Origin: Gammaproteobacteria bacterium
GTDB lineage: Bacteria > Pseudomonadota > Gammaproteobacteria > Eutrophobiales > Eutrophobiaceae
NCBI GenBank assembly: GCA_028279365.1
Contig: JANQNX010000015.1
Coordinates: forward strand, 78,641 to 142,640
Reading direction: 5' to 3'
DNA: 64,000 nucleotides
Shown: in pieces, positions 7,937 through 16,397 of the stretch
How positions within the stretch are numbered: position 1 is the first letter of the stretch
Layout: each line of letters begins with the position of its first letter
Translations under genes and position numbers: made by a program
Notes under the pieces: generated by a model
What the model saw: the letters and a program-made list of their open reading frames with translations, nothing else
Databases searched by the model: none
What the model was told of the DNA's origin: nothing

Positions 7937-9928
7937 ATGAATAGTCCTCGCATATCCAATCTCCAGACGAAGCAGTATCTGCTTACGTTTGCCGTTATTA
8001 TTTTCGTTAGTTTTTTAATCGTTTTTTTAAATGTCAGGTCTGTCAATAAGGTTTCTGACAGCACTGCCACATTGATCGATAAGCATATCGCTGAACTGAA
8101 TGAAATCGCCGATTTACAGAACCTCATCAGTTTTTATGCGTTAAATTTACATCAGTATTACGCGACACAGGATCGTAATCATTACGAATTATCCAGCTCG
8201 GTAGTAGATAAATTTGAGACAAAAATCAAAATTATTGACGAGCTCGACGTCAATAGAAATGTCGCGCAGGATATGAACAACGCGATGGCTTCATTACTGG
8301 CTTTTGCTGAACAGTTCGACCTGGAAATGTCAAAACAATCAGGAAGGAGTTGGGACCGTTTGCGTGATCACCTGGCGGATGCACAGGACAGTGCGACTGA
8401 GCTGACATCACAGCTTGAATCATTATCTGAGGATATCAGAGATGACGTGGCTGAAAAGAGTACGATTACGCTTACTGAAATCAAGACCTTCAGTCATTTC
8501 CAGACCATATTTTCGATAGCACTGATCTTTACCTCAGTCATTATTATCTTCATCTTGTACGGCCGTTTAAAAGATCGTACAGAGCTCTATCAGCGCGCGT
8601 ACTTCAGTGATAATACCGGCTTGCCTAACCGGAGAAAATTTCAGGAGCAGTTTTCGCAGCAAGTCCAGCTTAACCCGGAAAGGTTTTTCTCCATCCTGCT
8701 ATTAAATATCGACCAGCTAAAATTAGTCTCAGGTACCTTTGGCCATTTTATGGGTGACAAACTGCTTGTTGCTGTCACCAACTGGTTGGAAAAAATTCTG
8801 CAAAACCAATGCCCTGGTTATCAACTATTTCAATTTAGCAGTACGACCTGGCTAATCTATCTACCCGATACTGTCACGGTTCATTCCGTTGAGAAAGTGA
8901 CGAATGCGTTATTAGACATTGCCAATACACCGATGAAATTAGAGGACAGGGAAATAAGGATGACCTTTAGTATTGGCGTGAGTCGATTTGGAAAAAATGG
9001 AGACTCCATCGAGGAGTTGCTGGGTAATGCGGAAATTGCGTTGCGTCAGGCAAAAAAGACAGGCGGTGATAAAGCGTGTTTTTACTCGCGGGAAATGAAC
9101 ACTGAGGCAAAACAATGGGTGGAGCTGGACCATGCCCTGAGTCTAGCCATCGTTAATAACGAGTTAGAACTTTTTTATCAGCCAAAGGTTGAATCAAGAA
9201 CAGGCAGGCTTGTCGGTTCTGAAGCGCTGATTCGTTGGCGCCATGATGGTGAATTGATTTCACCAGGCATCTTTATTCCTATCGCTGAGACCGCCGGGCA
9301 TATCTATCAGATTGGTCAATGGGTATTAGAAGAAGCTTGCAGGCAATGGGCAGAATGGAATAATCAAGGTTTTGATCTACCTATTGCAATTAATATTTCC
9401 CCGAATCAATTTCAAGCGCCTGATTTTCCAAAAAAAGTGAGCGATATGTTGGAGAAATATAAGGTGCCCGCTTCCATGCTCGAACTCGAAGTTACGGAGG
9501 AGATCGCTGTACAAGATCCTGCCAGGGTAAGTTGTATCATGCAGCAATTAAAAGATGTCGGTGTCTCGTTGGCGATTGATGATTTTGGTACCGGTTATTC
9601 ATCATTGTCACAGTTAAAAGAGTTGCCGGTAGATGTATTAAAAGTGGATCGGTCCTTTGTCAAAGGCATACAGGACTCGGACAAGGATATTTCAATCATT
9701 AAAATGATTTTTGATTTAGCCAAAGAATATAATTTCAAAGTAGTGATAGAAGGTGTCGAAACAAAATACCAATGTCAGCAATTGAAAAAATTTGGTGACT
9801 TGATTATGCAGGGCTTTCTGTTTAGTAAACCTGTTCCGAATGGGGATTATGCCAGGATAATGGCCAACAAGTTTATTGAGGAATGTGTCAGCCTCAATCA
9901 AGCCAGTGGTATCCGGGCTGGTTTTTAA
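7937..9928 (+). CDS. Membrane GGDEF-EAL protein, probable c-di-GMP phosphodiesterase
   Basis: A 663-residue inner-membrane signalling protein. TM1 is about residues 14-33 and TM2 about 190-209, bracketing a helical periplasmic sensor of about 155 residues. The GGDEF domain (about 220-385) is degenerate: SSTTW (301-305) stands where GGDEF should be, so cyclase activity is not expected. The EAL domain (about 400-650) looks intact: EAL at 429-431, NIS.NQF, LELEVTEE, DDFGTGYSS from 548, K569 and D571, and EGVET. It therefore probably hydrolyses c-di-GMP. No partner gene adjoins it; a type IV pilus is a conceivable target because pilus genes are in this window. Confidence 0.9.
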   Translation: MNSPRISNLQTKQYLLTFAVIIFVSFLIVFLNVRSVNKVSDSTATLIDKHIAELNEIADLQNLISFYALNLHQYYATQDRNHYELSSSVVDKFETKIKIIDELDVNRNVAQDMNNAMASLLAFAEQFDLEMSKQSGRSWDRLRDHLADAQDSATELTSQLESLSEDIRDDVAEKSTITLTEIKTFSHFQTIFSIALIFTSVIIIFILYGRLKDRTELYQRAYFSDNTGLPNRRKFQEQFSQQVQLNPERFFSILLLNIDQLKLVSGTFGHFMGDKLLVAVTNWLEKILQNQCPGYQLFQFSSTTWLIYLPDTVTVHSVEKVTNALLDIANTPMKLEDREIRMTFSIGVSRFGKNGDSIEELLGNAEIALRQAKKTGGDKACFYSREMNTEAKQWVELDHALSLAIVNNELELFYQPKVESRTGRLVGSEALIRWRHDGELISPGIFIPIAETAGHIYQIGQWVLEEACRQWAEWNNQGFDLPIAINISPNQFQAPDFPKKVSDMLEKYKVPASMLELEVTEEIAVQDPARVSCIMQQLKDVGVSLAIDDFGTGYSSLSQLKELPVDVLKVDRSFVKGIQDSDKDISIIKMIFDLAKEYNFKVVIEGVETKYQCQQLKKFGDLIMQGFLFSKPVPNGDYARIMANKFIEECVSLNQASGIRAGF

Positions 9929-9954
9929 TAAGATATCTTCATGATCTTGAATTC

Positions 9955-9982
9955 TTCTTGCAACATTCTTTTCTCTTAATAC
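9955..9982 (+). promoter_or_regulatory. Possible rnpB promoter
   Basis: TAATAC at 9977-9982 is a reasonable -10 box about 10 nt before the RNA start. The -35 region is weak: TTCTTG at 9955-9960 gives 16-bp spacing. Inferred mostly from position. Confidence 0.4.
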
Positions 9983-9992
9983 ACTAACTCCC

Positions 9993-10345
9993 GGAGTCGG
10001 CCAGGCAATCGCTGTTGGTTTTTATCAACAGAGGAAAGTCCGGGCTCCACAGGGTAAGGTGCCAGATAACGTCTGGGCGGCGTGAGCCGATGGAAAGTGC
10101 CACAGAAAATACACCGCCTGCCTAATATTTATTTATTGGATGGGTAAGGGTGAAATGGTGCGGTAAGAGCGCACCGCGCTGTTAGTAATAACAGTGGCAG
10201 GGTAAACCCCACCGGGAGCAAGACCAAATAGGGAAACATCAGGTGCGACCCGCACTGTTTCCGGGTAGGTCGCTTGAGGTACATGGTGACGTGTATCCTA
10301 GATGAATGATTGCACAAGACAGAACCCGGCTTATCGGCCGACTCT
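9993..10345 (+). ncRNA. rnpB: RNase P RNA, bacterial type A
   Basis: The catalytic RNA of RNase P, which matures tRNA 5' ends. The terminal P1 helix is GAGTCGGCC at 9994-10002 pairing with GGCCGACTC at 10336-10344. The universally conserved GAGGAAAGTCCGGGCTCC lies at 10031-10048. TAAGGGTGAAA and GGTGCGGTAAGAGCGCACC follow near 10145-10175. ACAGAACCCGGCTTATCGG, the 3' conserved strand, lies at 10319-10337. The length of about 353 nt fits type A. It lies between rsmI and mraZ, as in Pseudomonas. A T-rich run follows immediately and may serve in termination. Confidence 0.97.
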
Positions 10346-10374
10346 TTTTATTTTAATTATTGAGGAATTACAGT

Positions 10375-10815
10375 ATGAATTGGACAGTGTATTTATCTGG
10401 CGAGATTCACACCGATTGGCGTGAACAAATTAAACAAGGAACGGATGAACTGGGCTTGCCGATTAGCTATACATCCGCTGTCACCAATCATGAGGCCAGT
10501 GATGCTGCCGGTGATCACCTGAGCAAAGAAGAGAATAATTTCTGGCGTGACCATAAGTCATCAAAAGTGAATGCTATTCGTACAAAAAACCTTATTGAGA
10601 AATGTGATATCGCAGTGGTTCGCTTTGGTGATAAATACAAGCAGTGGAATGCGGCGTTTGATGCCGGTTATTGTGCCGCACTAGGTAAACCTTTTATCAC
10701 TTTACATGATGAAGGGATCATTCATCCTTTGAAAGAGGTCGATGCAGCAGCGATGGTCTGGGCCACAACGCCAGAGCAAGTCATCGAAACCCTGAATTAT
10801 GTGATCAACGCATGA
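10375..10815 (+). CDS. YtoQ family protein
   Basis: A protein of 146 residues matching the YtoQ family, whose biochemical role is unknown to me. It begins MNWTVYLSGEIHTDWR and contains AVRFGDKYKQWNAAFDAGYC followed by ALGKPFITLHD. This resembles the nucleoside 2-deoxyribosyltransferase-like fold, where FDAGYCAALGKP corresponds to the conserved E/D-G.A.A..GKP loop. The start is ATG 10375, with GAGGAA 7 nt upstream; a TTG at 10360 is less likely. It overlaps the next gene by ATGA, so the two are translationally coupled. Confidence 0.8.
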   Translation: MNWTVYLSGEIHTDWREQIKQGTDELGLPISYTSAVTNHEASDAAGDHLSKEENNFWRDHKSSKVNAIRTKNLIEKCDIAVVRFGDKYKQWNAAFDAGYCAALGKPFITLHDEGIIHPLKEVDAAAMVWATTPEQVIETLNYVINA

Positions 10816-11180
10816 GCGAAGAATTATCGAATACAAACAGTACAGACGAAGAATTACAAAAGGCGATCGACACCGTTAGCCAATATTTTTCTGATGGCAA
10901 CTATGGGGCGGCCTTGTTGTTATTAAAGCCGCTGGCGGATGCGGGTGTCGCTCAAGCGATTGGCATGCTCGGTCTGGCTTACCGACAGGGCGCTGGTGTT
11001 GATATTGATAGCGAAAAAGCCATCGAATTACTGCAAAAAGCGATTGAACTAGGAGATGCGGTCGCCGCTCATCATCTTGGCACCTTGTACCAAAACGGCA
11101 TGCCTGGCGTCGATAGTAATAGCAAATTAGCTGAAAAATACCTCGATATGTCAGTCGAAATGGGTATCAATTTGGAATAA
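10812..11180 (+). CDS. Small Sel1-like repeat protein
   Basis: A 122-residue soluble protein with no signal peptide. Two to three Sel1/TPR-like repeats occupy about residues 20-118: AQAIGMLGLAYRQGAGVDID, then AAHHLGTLYQNGMPGVDS. Such repeats usually mediate protein-protein contacts. The acidic N-terminal 15 residues look disordered. It begins inside the YtoQ stop codon (ATGA), which suggests the two products act together, but no specific role can be read. Confidence 0.8.
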   Translation: MSEELSNTNSTDEELQKAIDTVSQYFSDGNYGAALLLLKPLADAGVAQAIGMLGLAYRQGAGVDIDSEKAIELLQKAIELGDAVAAHHLGTLYQNGMPGVDSNSKLAEKYLDMSVEMGINLE

Positions 11181-11392
11181 ATCAGTCATTTGCGTGATTT
11201 TCTGAAAATTTTTTTCATGCGAGTCAGTTTTATGACGTTAGTTAAAGTAAATTATTAACTATTGGTTAAAACAAATTGAATTAAATACGCTTAATTTTTC
11301 AACAATTCAAAAAACACGGGAGAAAATCAAATTATCTGAGCTAAGTTACTGTTATTTAAGACACATTTCACAAAAAAAAAAGTAAAGAAACC
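11181..11392. other. AT-rich intergenic DNA upstream of the dcw promoter
   Basis: No open reading frame of note. An A-tract at about 11372-11381, about 12-20 bp before the -35 box, could act as an UP element for the dcw promoter. I saw no convincing terminator hairpin for the Sel1 gene. Confidence 0.5.
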
Positions 11393-11422
11393 TTGACATA
11401 GAAGTCTCCAAATCCCTATAGT
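11393..11422 (+). promoter_or_regulatory. dcw (mraZ) sigma-70 promoter
   Basis: TTGACA at 11393-11398 and TATAGT at 11417-11422 with an 18-bp spacer make a near-consensus promoter. Transcription should begin near 11430, immediately at the MraZ boxes. It corresponds to Pmra of E. coli, the main promoter of the division and cell-wall cluster. Confidence 0.88.
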
Positions 11423-11430
11423 TCACGAAG

Positions 11431-11455
11431 TGGGGAATTGTGGGTAAAAGTGGAT
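11431..11455 (+). promoter_or_regulatory. MraZ operator: three TGG(G) boxes at 10-bp phase
   Basis: TGGGG at 11431, TGGGT at 11441 and TGGAT at 11451 are separated by exactly 5 bp each. MraZ in E. coli and Mycoplasma binds such TGGGN direct repeats with 5-bp spacers. The boxes start at the expected transcription start of the promoter just upstream, so binding should repress mraZ and the dcw operon. The third box deviates from consensus (TGGA). Confidence 0.88.
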
Positions 11456-11480
11456 TTTACCAACATATAGGGGATGACTT

Positions 11481-11939
11481 GTGTTTCGAGGTTTCAATAA
11501 AATCAGCGTTGATAATAAGGGGCGACTAGCGGTTCCCAGCCGTTTTCGCGAGCTTATTTCTGTGCAGGCTGATAATAATCTGGTCATCACCTTAAACCCG
11601 CTCGATCGTTCTCTATGGTTATATCCCCTGCCAGAATGGGAAGTGATCGAAGATAAATTAGCCACGCTTTCCGATTTCGATAAACAAAGTCGTCGTACCA
11701 AGCAAATGATGCGCGGCTATGCCTCCGATTGTCAGCTTGACGGTCAGGGCCGAATCCTTATCCCCAAGGAGCTTCGGTCCTATGCCGAGTTATCCAAACA
11801 GGTGGTGATCCTCGGGCAGGGCAATAAATTCGAGATCTGGAATGAGGTGGCATGGGAGGCACAACGTGATGAATGGTTGACCTCAGTTGGTGATGATTCG
11901 GTCCCCACACCGGAGTCATTACAGGAACTGTCGTTATAA
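11481..11939 (+). CDS. mraZ: Transcriptional regulator MraZ
   Basis: MraZ is a ring-forming AbrB-like regulator that binds repeats in front of its own operon. The 152-residue protein has two SpoVT/AbrB-type repeats: VDNKGRLAVPSRFRE (about residues 10-24) and LDGQGRILIPKELR (about 85-98), each with the D-x-x-G-R-hydrophobic-x-h-P DNA-contact motif. The GTG start at 11481 has AGGGGA about 6 nt upstream. It is the first gene of the dcw operon, 27 bp before rsmH. Confidence 0.96.
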   Translation: MFRGFNKISVDNKGRLAVPSRFRELISVQADNNLVITLNPLDRSLWLYPLPEWEVIEDKLATLSDFDKQSRRTKQMMRGYASDCQLDGQGRILIPKELRSYAELSKQVVILGQGNKFEIWNEVAWEAQRDEWLTSVGDDSVPTPESLQELSL

Positions 11940-11966
11940 CTCGCGCACGGAGCGTGAAGATTCACA

Positions 11967-12896
11967 TTGGCCTATGAGCATAAACCGGTCTTATTTGATG
12001 AGGTGTTAGAGGCACTGGCTATTCGTGCAGATGGTTTTTACATCGATGGTACTTTTGGACGTGGTGGCCATAGTCGCGCAATTCTGCAACGACTTGGCCC
12101 GCAAGGCCAACTACTCGCTTTTGATAAAGACCCCGATGCGCTGCGCACGCTTGATACTTCATTTTCTGATGATGACCGTTTCGAACTTATTCATGGCTCA
12201 TTCACGATGATGCAACAAACGCTTCAGGACAAAGGCAAACTTGGACAGGTACATGGCATCCTGTTTGATTTTGGTGTGTCTTCTCCGCAGCTGGATGATG
12301 CTGAACGTGGTTTCAGCTTTCGCCACGATGCACCATTGGATATGCGTATGAATAATGAGGCGGGAATGACGGTCGCTGATTGGTTGAATACCGCAAAGCA
12401 GAACGATATAGCCGATGTGATTTATCAATATGGTGAAGAGCGTGCATCACGACGCATTGCCAAAGCGATAGTTGCTGCCAGTCAGGCTAACCCTGTGACT
12501 CATACCAAACAATTGGCCGATATTGTTAAACGCGTCATGCCTGTGAAAAAACATGATATTCATCCGGCAACGAAAACCTTTCAGGCATTACGTATTTTTA
12601 TCAATCGGGAATTGGATGATATTGAAAACGTATTACCCCAAAGCCTTGATGCTTTAACCAATGGTGGTCGATTGGCAGCGATCAGCTTTCATTCATTGGA
12701 AGATCGTATTGTGAAACGTTTCATTCGGCATGAATCCCGGCCTGAAGCACTCCCTCCCGAGTTACCGGTGATGCCGGATAATACGTCAACGCTAAAACCC
12801 ATTGGTAAAAAGATACGCGCGCAAGACGCTGAGCTTGAGCATAACCCCAGAGCACGCAGTGCCATATTACGTGTGGCGGAGCGTATTCGATCATGA
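11967..12896 (+). CDS. rsmH: 16S rRNA m4C1402 N4-methyltransferase RsmH (MraW)
   Basis: RsmH methylates N4 of C1402, the same nucleotide modified by RsmI, also in this window. The 309-residue protein starts AYEHKPVLFDEVLEAL and has the SAM loop YIDGTFGRGGHS (about residues 25-36). FDFGVSSPQLDDAERGFSF and SFHSLEDRIVKRF are further family motifs. The start is TTG 11967; the nearby ATG at 11974 is out of frame and the family N terminus fits TTG. It overlaps ftsL by 4 bp. Confidence 0.95.
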   Translation: MAYEHKPVLFDEVLEALAIRADGFYIDGTFGRGGHSRAILQRLGPQGQLLAFDKDPDALRTLDTSFSDDDRFELIHGSFTMMQQTLQDKGKLGQVHGILFDFGVSSPQLDDAERGFSFRHDAPLDMRMNNEAGMTVADWLNTAKQNDIADVIYQYGEERASRRIAKAIVAASQANPVTHTKQLADIVKRVMPVKKHDIHPATKTFQALRIFINRELDDIENVLPQSLDALTNGGRLAAISFHSLEDRIVKRFIRHESRPEALPPELPVMPDNTSTLKPIGKKIRAQDAELEHNPRARSAILRVAERIRS

Positions 12897-13156
12897 AGCT
12901 GCTATTGCATTATGGTTTGTATGTGGCGATCTTTTTATCTGCGATGCAGGTTGTGATCGCGCGCCATGAGACTCGACGCCTGTTTGTTGAACTACAGGCA
13001 ATGGAACGCACCCGCGATGAGTTAAAGGAAGAATGGGGACGCTTGCAACTGGAGCAAAGCACCTGGGCAATTAATGATCGGATTGAAGCGATGGCCAGGA
13101 CGCAACTCGGCATGAAAATACCGGAACGCAGTTCCGTGGTGTTGCTAGCGAAATGA
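12893..13156 (+). CDS. ftsL: Cell division protein FtsL
   Basis: A small bitopic divisome protein that forms a coiled coil with FtsB and activates FtsWI. Of 87 residues, the first 21 or so form the membrane segment with almost no cytoplasmic tail. A periplasmic Leu/Glu-rich coiled coil follows, then ARTQLGMKIPERSSVVLL, the typical FtsL end. It overlaps both rsmH and ftsI by 4 bp (ATGA). The short cytoplasmic part resembles the Pseudomonas type more than E. coli. Confidence 0.9.
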   Translation: MKLLLHYGLYVAIFLSAMQVVIARHETRRLFVELQAMERTRDELKEEWGRLQLEQSTWAINDRIEAMARTQLGMKIPERSSVVLLAK

Positions 13157-14883
13157 AGATTCGAACCACACAGCCGCAATACCCATTCCGTCGCTGGTTT
13201 ATCCTCAGTATGTTTCTGTGCGGTTTCATGGCACTGACCGGTCGTGCGGTTTACCTGCAGCTATGGAACAACGATTTTCTGCAAGAACATGGCGACGCCC
13301 GCTCCATACGCGTGGTGGAAATTCCGTCTCATCGCGGTGTCATTACTGATCGAAATGGCGAGCAGTTGGCAATGAGTACCCCGGTCGATTCGATCTGGGC
13401 CAACCCGAAAAAAGTCTTTGAAGATGTGGAACGTTTACCGGAACTGGCAGATGCGCTGGGTACCTCTGTCAAAGAACTGCATCAGAACCTTCGCGATCGT
13501 ATGAATCGTGAATTTATTTACCTGCGACGACATGCCACACCTGATGTGGTCGAAAAAATTCAGGCGTTAGCAATTAAAGGCGTAGCGACGCAGCGTGAAT
13601 ACAAACGTTATTACCCGGCTGCCGAGGTGACGTCACATATTATTGGTTTTACCAATATTGACGATCAGGGTCAGGAAGGACTGGAGTTAGCCTATGATAA
13701 GTGGTTGGCTGGTGAGCCGGGCTTAAAACGTGTGCTTAAAGATCGGCTTAATCGCGTCATTGAAAATATAGAGAGCATTAAGTCGCCTGAACCAGGTAAA
13801 AAACTGGAACTCAGTATTGATCGCCGGGTGCAGTACCTGGCTTATCGGGAGTTGGCAGCCGCAGTGAAATATCATCGCGCGAAAGGCGGTTCACTGGTGA
13901 TGCTTGATGTCAGAACCGGCGAAGTGATGGCGATGGTTGGCCAGCCATCCTATAACCCGAATAACCGTAGTGGGTTAAAGAGTCGCTTCTATCGCAATCG
14001 CGCTGTGACTGATGTATTTGAACCGGGTTCAACCATGAAGCCGTTTACCGTTGCGATTGGTCTGGAGTCAGGCAGCTATCAACCGTTAACCCGTATCGAT
14101 ACCTCGCCCGGTTTTATCAAAGTTGGTGAACACACGATTCGTGATATTAAAAACTACGGCAACATCGATATGACAACGGTGATCACAAAATCGAGTAACG
14201 TCGGCACGACCAAGATAGCTTTATCGATTGAACCGGAAAATTATTGGGAGGCTCTATCACGTTTTGGTTTTGGTCAACCGACCGGCAGTGCCTTCCCGGG
14301 CGAGTCATCAGGTACGCTTGCGCCTTATAACACCTGGTCCGATGTTGAAATGGCAACCTTATCTTTTGGTTACGGACTGTCGGTAACACCATTGCAGCTG
14401 GCACAGGCCTATTCCGTATTAGGTTCTGGCGGTGTCATGTTACCGGTCTCGTTTCTTAAGGTGGATGAACCTGTATCAGGCGAACGCGTACTGCAAGAAA
14501 GTGTCGCCAGACAAGTCAGAAACATGTTGGAGACAGTGGTGTCGGCGCAAGGCACCGGTAAGCGTGCGGCGATTCGTGGTTACCGTGTTATTGGTAAAAC
14601 CGGAACCGTACATAAATCCACACGAGGTGGTTATTCTGACGATCGTTATCTGTCGTTATTTGCCGGTATCGCGCCGGCCAGCGAACCACGCTTTGCGATG
14701 GTGGTACTGATTGATGAACCCAGGGGCGATCATCACTACGGTGGTTTGGTTGCCGCGCCGGTGTTTTCCCGAGTGTTGGAAGGGACGTTTCGCATCCTCA
14801 ATATCCCACCGGATGATCTACCTGCGATTACCAGTCCGATGATGGCTAATAAAGCCAAATCCAAACAGTTACCCGAGCTTTGA
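13153..14883 (+). CDS. ftsI: Septal peptidoglycan transpeptidase FtsI (PBP3)
   Basis: FtsI cross-links septal peptidoglycan and is the target of several beta-lactams. The 576-residue protein has one TM segment near residues 16-36, a pedestal domain beginning IPSHRGVITDRNGEQLA, and the transpeptidase domain. The SxxK motif is in EPGSTMKPFTV, SxN in KSSNVGT, and KTG in GKTGTVHK. Length and motif order match class B PBP3. It ends overlapping the region where murE begins. Confidence 0.96.
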   Translation: MKIRTTQPQYPFRRWFILSMFLCGFMALTGRAVYLQLWNNDFLQEHGDARSIRVVEIPSHRGVITDRNGEQLAMSTPVDSIWANPKKVFEDVERLPELADALGTSVKELHQNLRDRMNREFIYLRRHATPDVVEKIQALAIKGVATQREYKRYYPAAEVTSHIIGFTNIDDQGQEGLELAYDKWLAGEPGLKRVLKDRLNRVIENIESIKSPEPGKKLELSIDRRVQYLAYRELAAAVKYHRAKGGSLVMLDVRTGEVMAMVGQPSYNPNNRSGLKSRFYRNRAVTDVFEPGSTMKPFTVAIGLESGSYQPLTRIDTSPGFIKVGEHTIRDIKNYGNIDMTTVITKSSNVGTTKIALSIEPENYWEALSRFGFGQPTGSAFPGESSGTLAPYNTWSDVEMATLSFGYGLSVTPLQLAQAYSVLGSGGVMLPVSFLKVDEPVSGERVLQESVARQVRNMLETVVSAQGTGKRAAIRGYRVIGKTGTVHKSTRGGYSDDRYLSLFAGIAPASEPRFAMVVLIDEPRGDHHYGGLVAAPVFSRVLEGTFRILNIPPDDLPAITSPMMANKAKSKQLPEL

Positions 14884-14885
14884 TC

Positions 14886-16397
14886 ATGATGACAGCAGAA
14901 CAAATACAGCTCACAAAATCACTTGATAGCCTGCTATCAGGACTCGCACAGGATATTCCAACGTTGGAGGTGTCAGGCGTTGCTATTGATAGTCGTCAAG
15001 TAAACCCGGGTAATTTGTTTTTGGCTTATCAAGGTAGTGAAACCAACGGAATTGAATTTATTGACGATGCAATTAAAGCCGGTGCCATAGCGATAGCTAT
15101 TGATAGTAATGAAAGTGGACTGACTGTTGCCACTGATATTCCCATCATGTCTATCACTGATTTGCGCAAACAGGCCGGTATCATTGCCAGTCGTTTTTAT
15201 AATGAACCTTCAAAGTTAATGAATGTAATCGGTGTCACAGGCACTAATGGAAAAACGACAGTCTCATATCTGTTAGCACATGCATTATCGCATTGTGACA
15301 AAAGTACCGGTTTTATCGGCACGCTCGGTTATGGTGATGTGCGGCATTTGCAAACAGGCTCGATGACCACACCTGACCCGGTGACCTTGCATGCATTGCT
15401 GTCTGAAATGCAACAGGGTTTTAGTGACATCGTGATGGAGGTGTCATCACATGCCTTGGATCAATCTCGCGTCAGTGGTATGGACTTTAATGTAGCGGTG
15501 TTTACCAACCTGACGCGCGATCATCTTGATTATCATGCTTCAATGGAAGATTACGCCGCGGCCAAGGCGATGTTATTTCATCGTCCTGAACTGGAACATG
15601 CTGTTATCAATCTGGATGATGATTTTGGTAAGGAATTAGTCGAATCAATCACTGACAAAGTAGATGTCGTTGGTTTTACCAAGCATGAAGATACCTATCA
15701 ACATTATAAAACGCAGCAGATAAAAACCGTTTATGGCGTTGTCAGCCAAACACGGCAGTTACATTCCACAGTAGATATCCAGAGTCCATGGGGCAATGTA
15801 ACGATAAAAAGCCCACTGCTTGGTGAGTTTAACGGACAAAATATTTTGGCCGTATTCGCCAGCTTATGTTTGTCCGAGGTCATGTCAGAGCAGGCCGCGA
15901 CTGCGATATCAGAATTTCCCGGTGTGCCTGGACGTATGGAACGCTTTATTACTGACGGGAAGCCGATGTTGGTTGTTGATTATGCACACACTCCAGATGC
16001 GCTGGAAAAAGTGTTAAGTGTGTTGCGTCCGAATGTTAGCGGAGAGCTTTATTGTGTCTTTGGTTGTGGTGGTGATCGTGACGTTGGCAAACGTCCTGAG
16101 ATGGGCCGAGTCGCAGAACAGTATTGTGATCATATAGTGATTACGAATGATAATCCGCGTTCTGAAGATCCGGAACAGATCGCAAAGCAAATTATGGAAG
16201 GTATGGTCGATCAAGCGAAGGCTATGATCAAACTGGACCGTTCTGATGCCATCACCAATACTTTTCTTCAAGCTAAAGTGGGCGATGTCGTTGTCATTGC
16301 CGGTAAGGGTCATGAGACGACGCAGCAAATCGGCAAACAGTTTTTTCCTTTTTGTGATCGCGAGTTAGCAAGGCGACTAACGGAGCGTGCTTCATGA
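14886..16397 (+). CDS. murE: UDP-MurNAc-tripeptide synthetase MurE (meso-DAP adding)
   Basis: MurE adds the third residue to UDP-MurNAc-L-Ala-D-Glu. The 503-residue Mur ligase has the P-loop GVTGTNGKTT (about residues 115-124) and TTPDPVTLH. DNPRSEDP in the C-terminal domain is the signature for meso-diaminopimelate rather than lysine. This shows a Gram-negative type wall. ATG 14886 or 14889 is the likely start; a TTG at 14880 overlapping the ftsI stop is also in frame. It overlaps murF by 4 bp. Confidence 0.95.
   Translation: MMTAEQIQLTKSLDSLLSGLAQDIPTLEVSGVAIDSRQVNPGNLFLAYQGSETNGIEFIDDAIKAGAIAIAIDSNESGLTVATDIPIMSITDLRKQAGIIASRFYNEPSKLMNVIGVTGTNGKTTVSYLLAHALSHCDKSTGFIGTLGYGDVRHLQTGSMTTPDPVTLHALLSEMQQGFSDIVMEVSSHALDQSRVSGMDFNVAVFTNLTRDHLDYHASMEDYAAAKAMLFHRPELEHAVINLDDDFGKELVESITDKVDVVGFTKHEDTYQHYKTQQIKTVYGVVSQTRQLHSTVDIQSPWGNVTIKSPLLGEFNGQNILAVFASLCLSEVMSEQAATAISEFPGVPGRMERFITDGKPMLVVDYAHTPDALEKVLSVLRPNVSGELYCVFGCGGDRDVGKRPEMGRVAEQYCDHIVITNDNPRSEDPEQIAKQIMEGMVDQAKAMIKLDRSDAITNTFLQAKVGDVVVIAGKGHETTQQIGKQFFPFCDRELARRLTERAS

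Noticed and set aside
9947..9963. TTGAAT (9947) or TTGCAA (9958) as the rnpB -35 box
   Set aside because: Spacings to TAATAC of 24 and 13 bp do not fit sigma-70.
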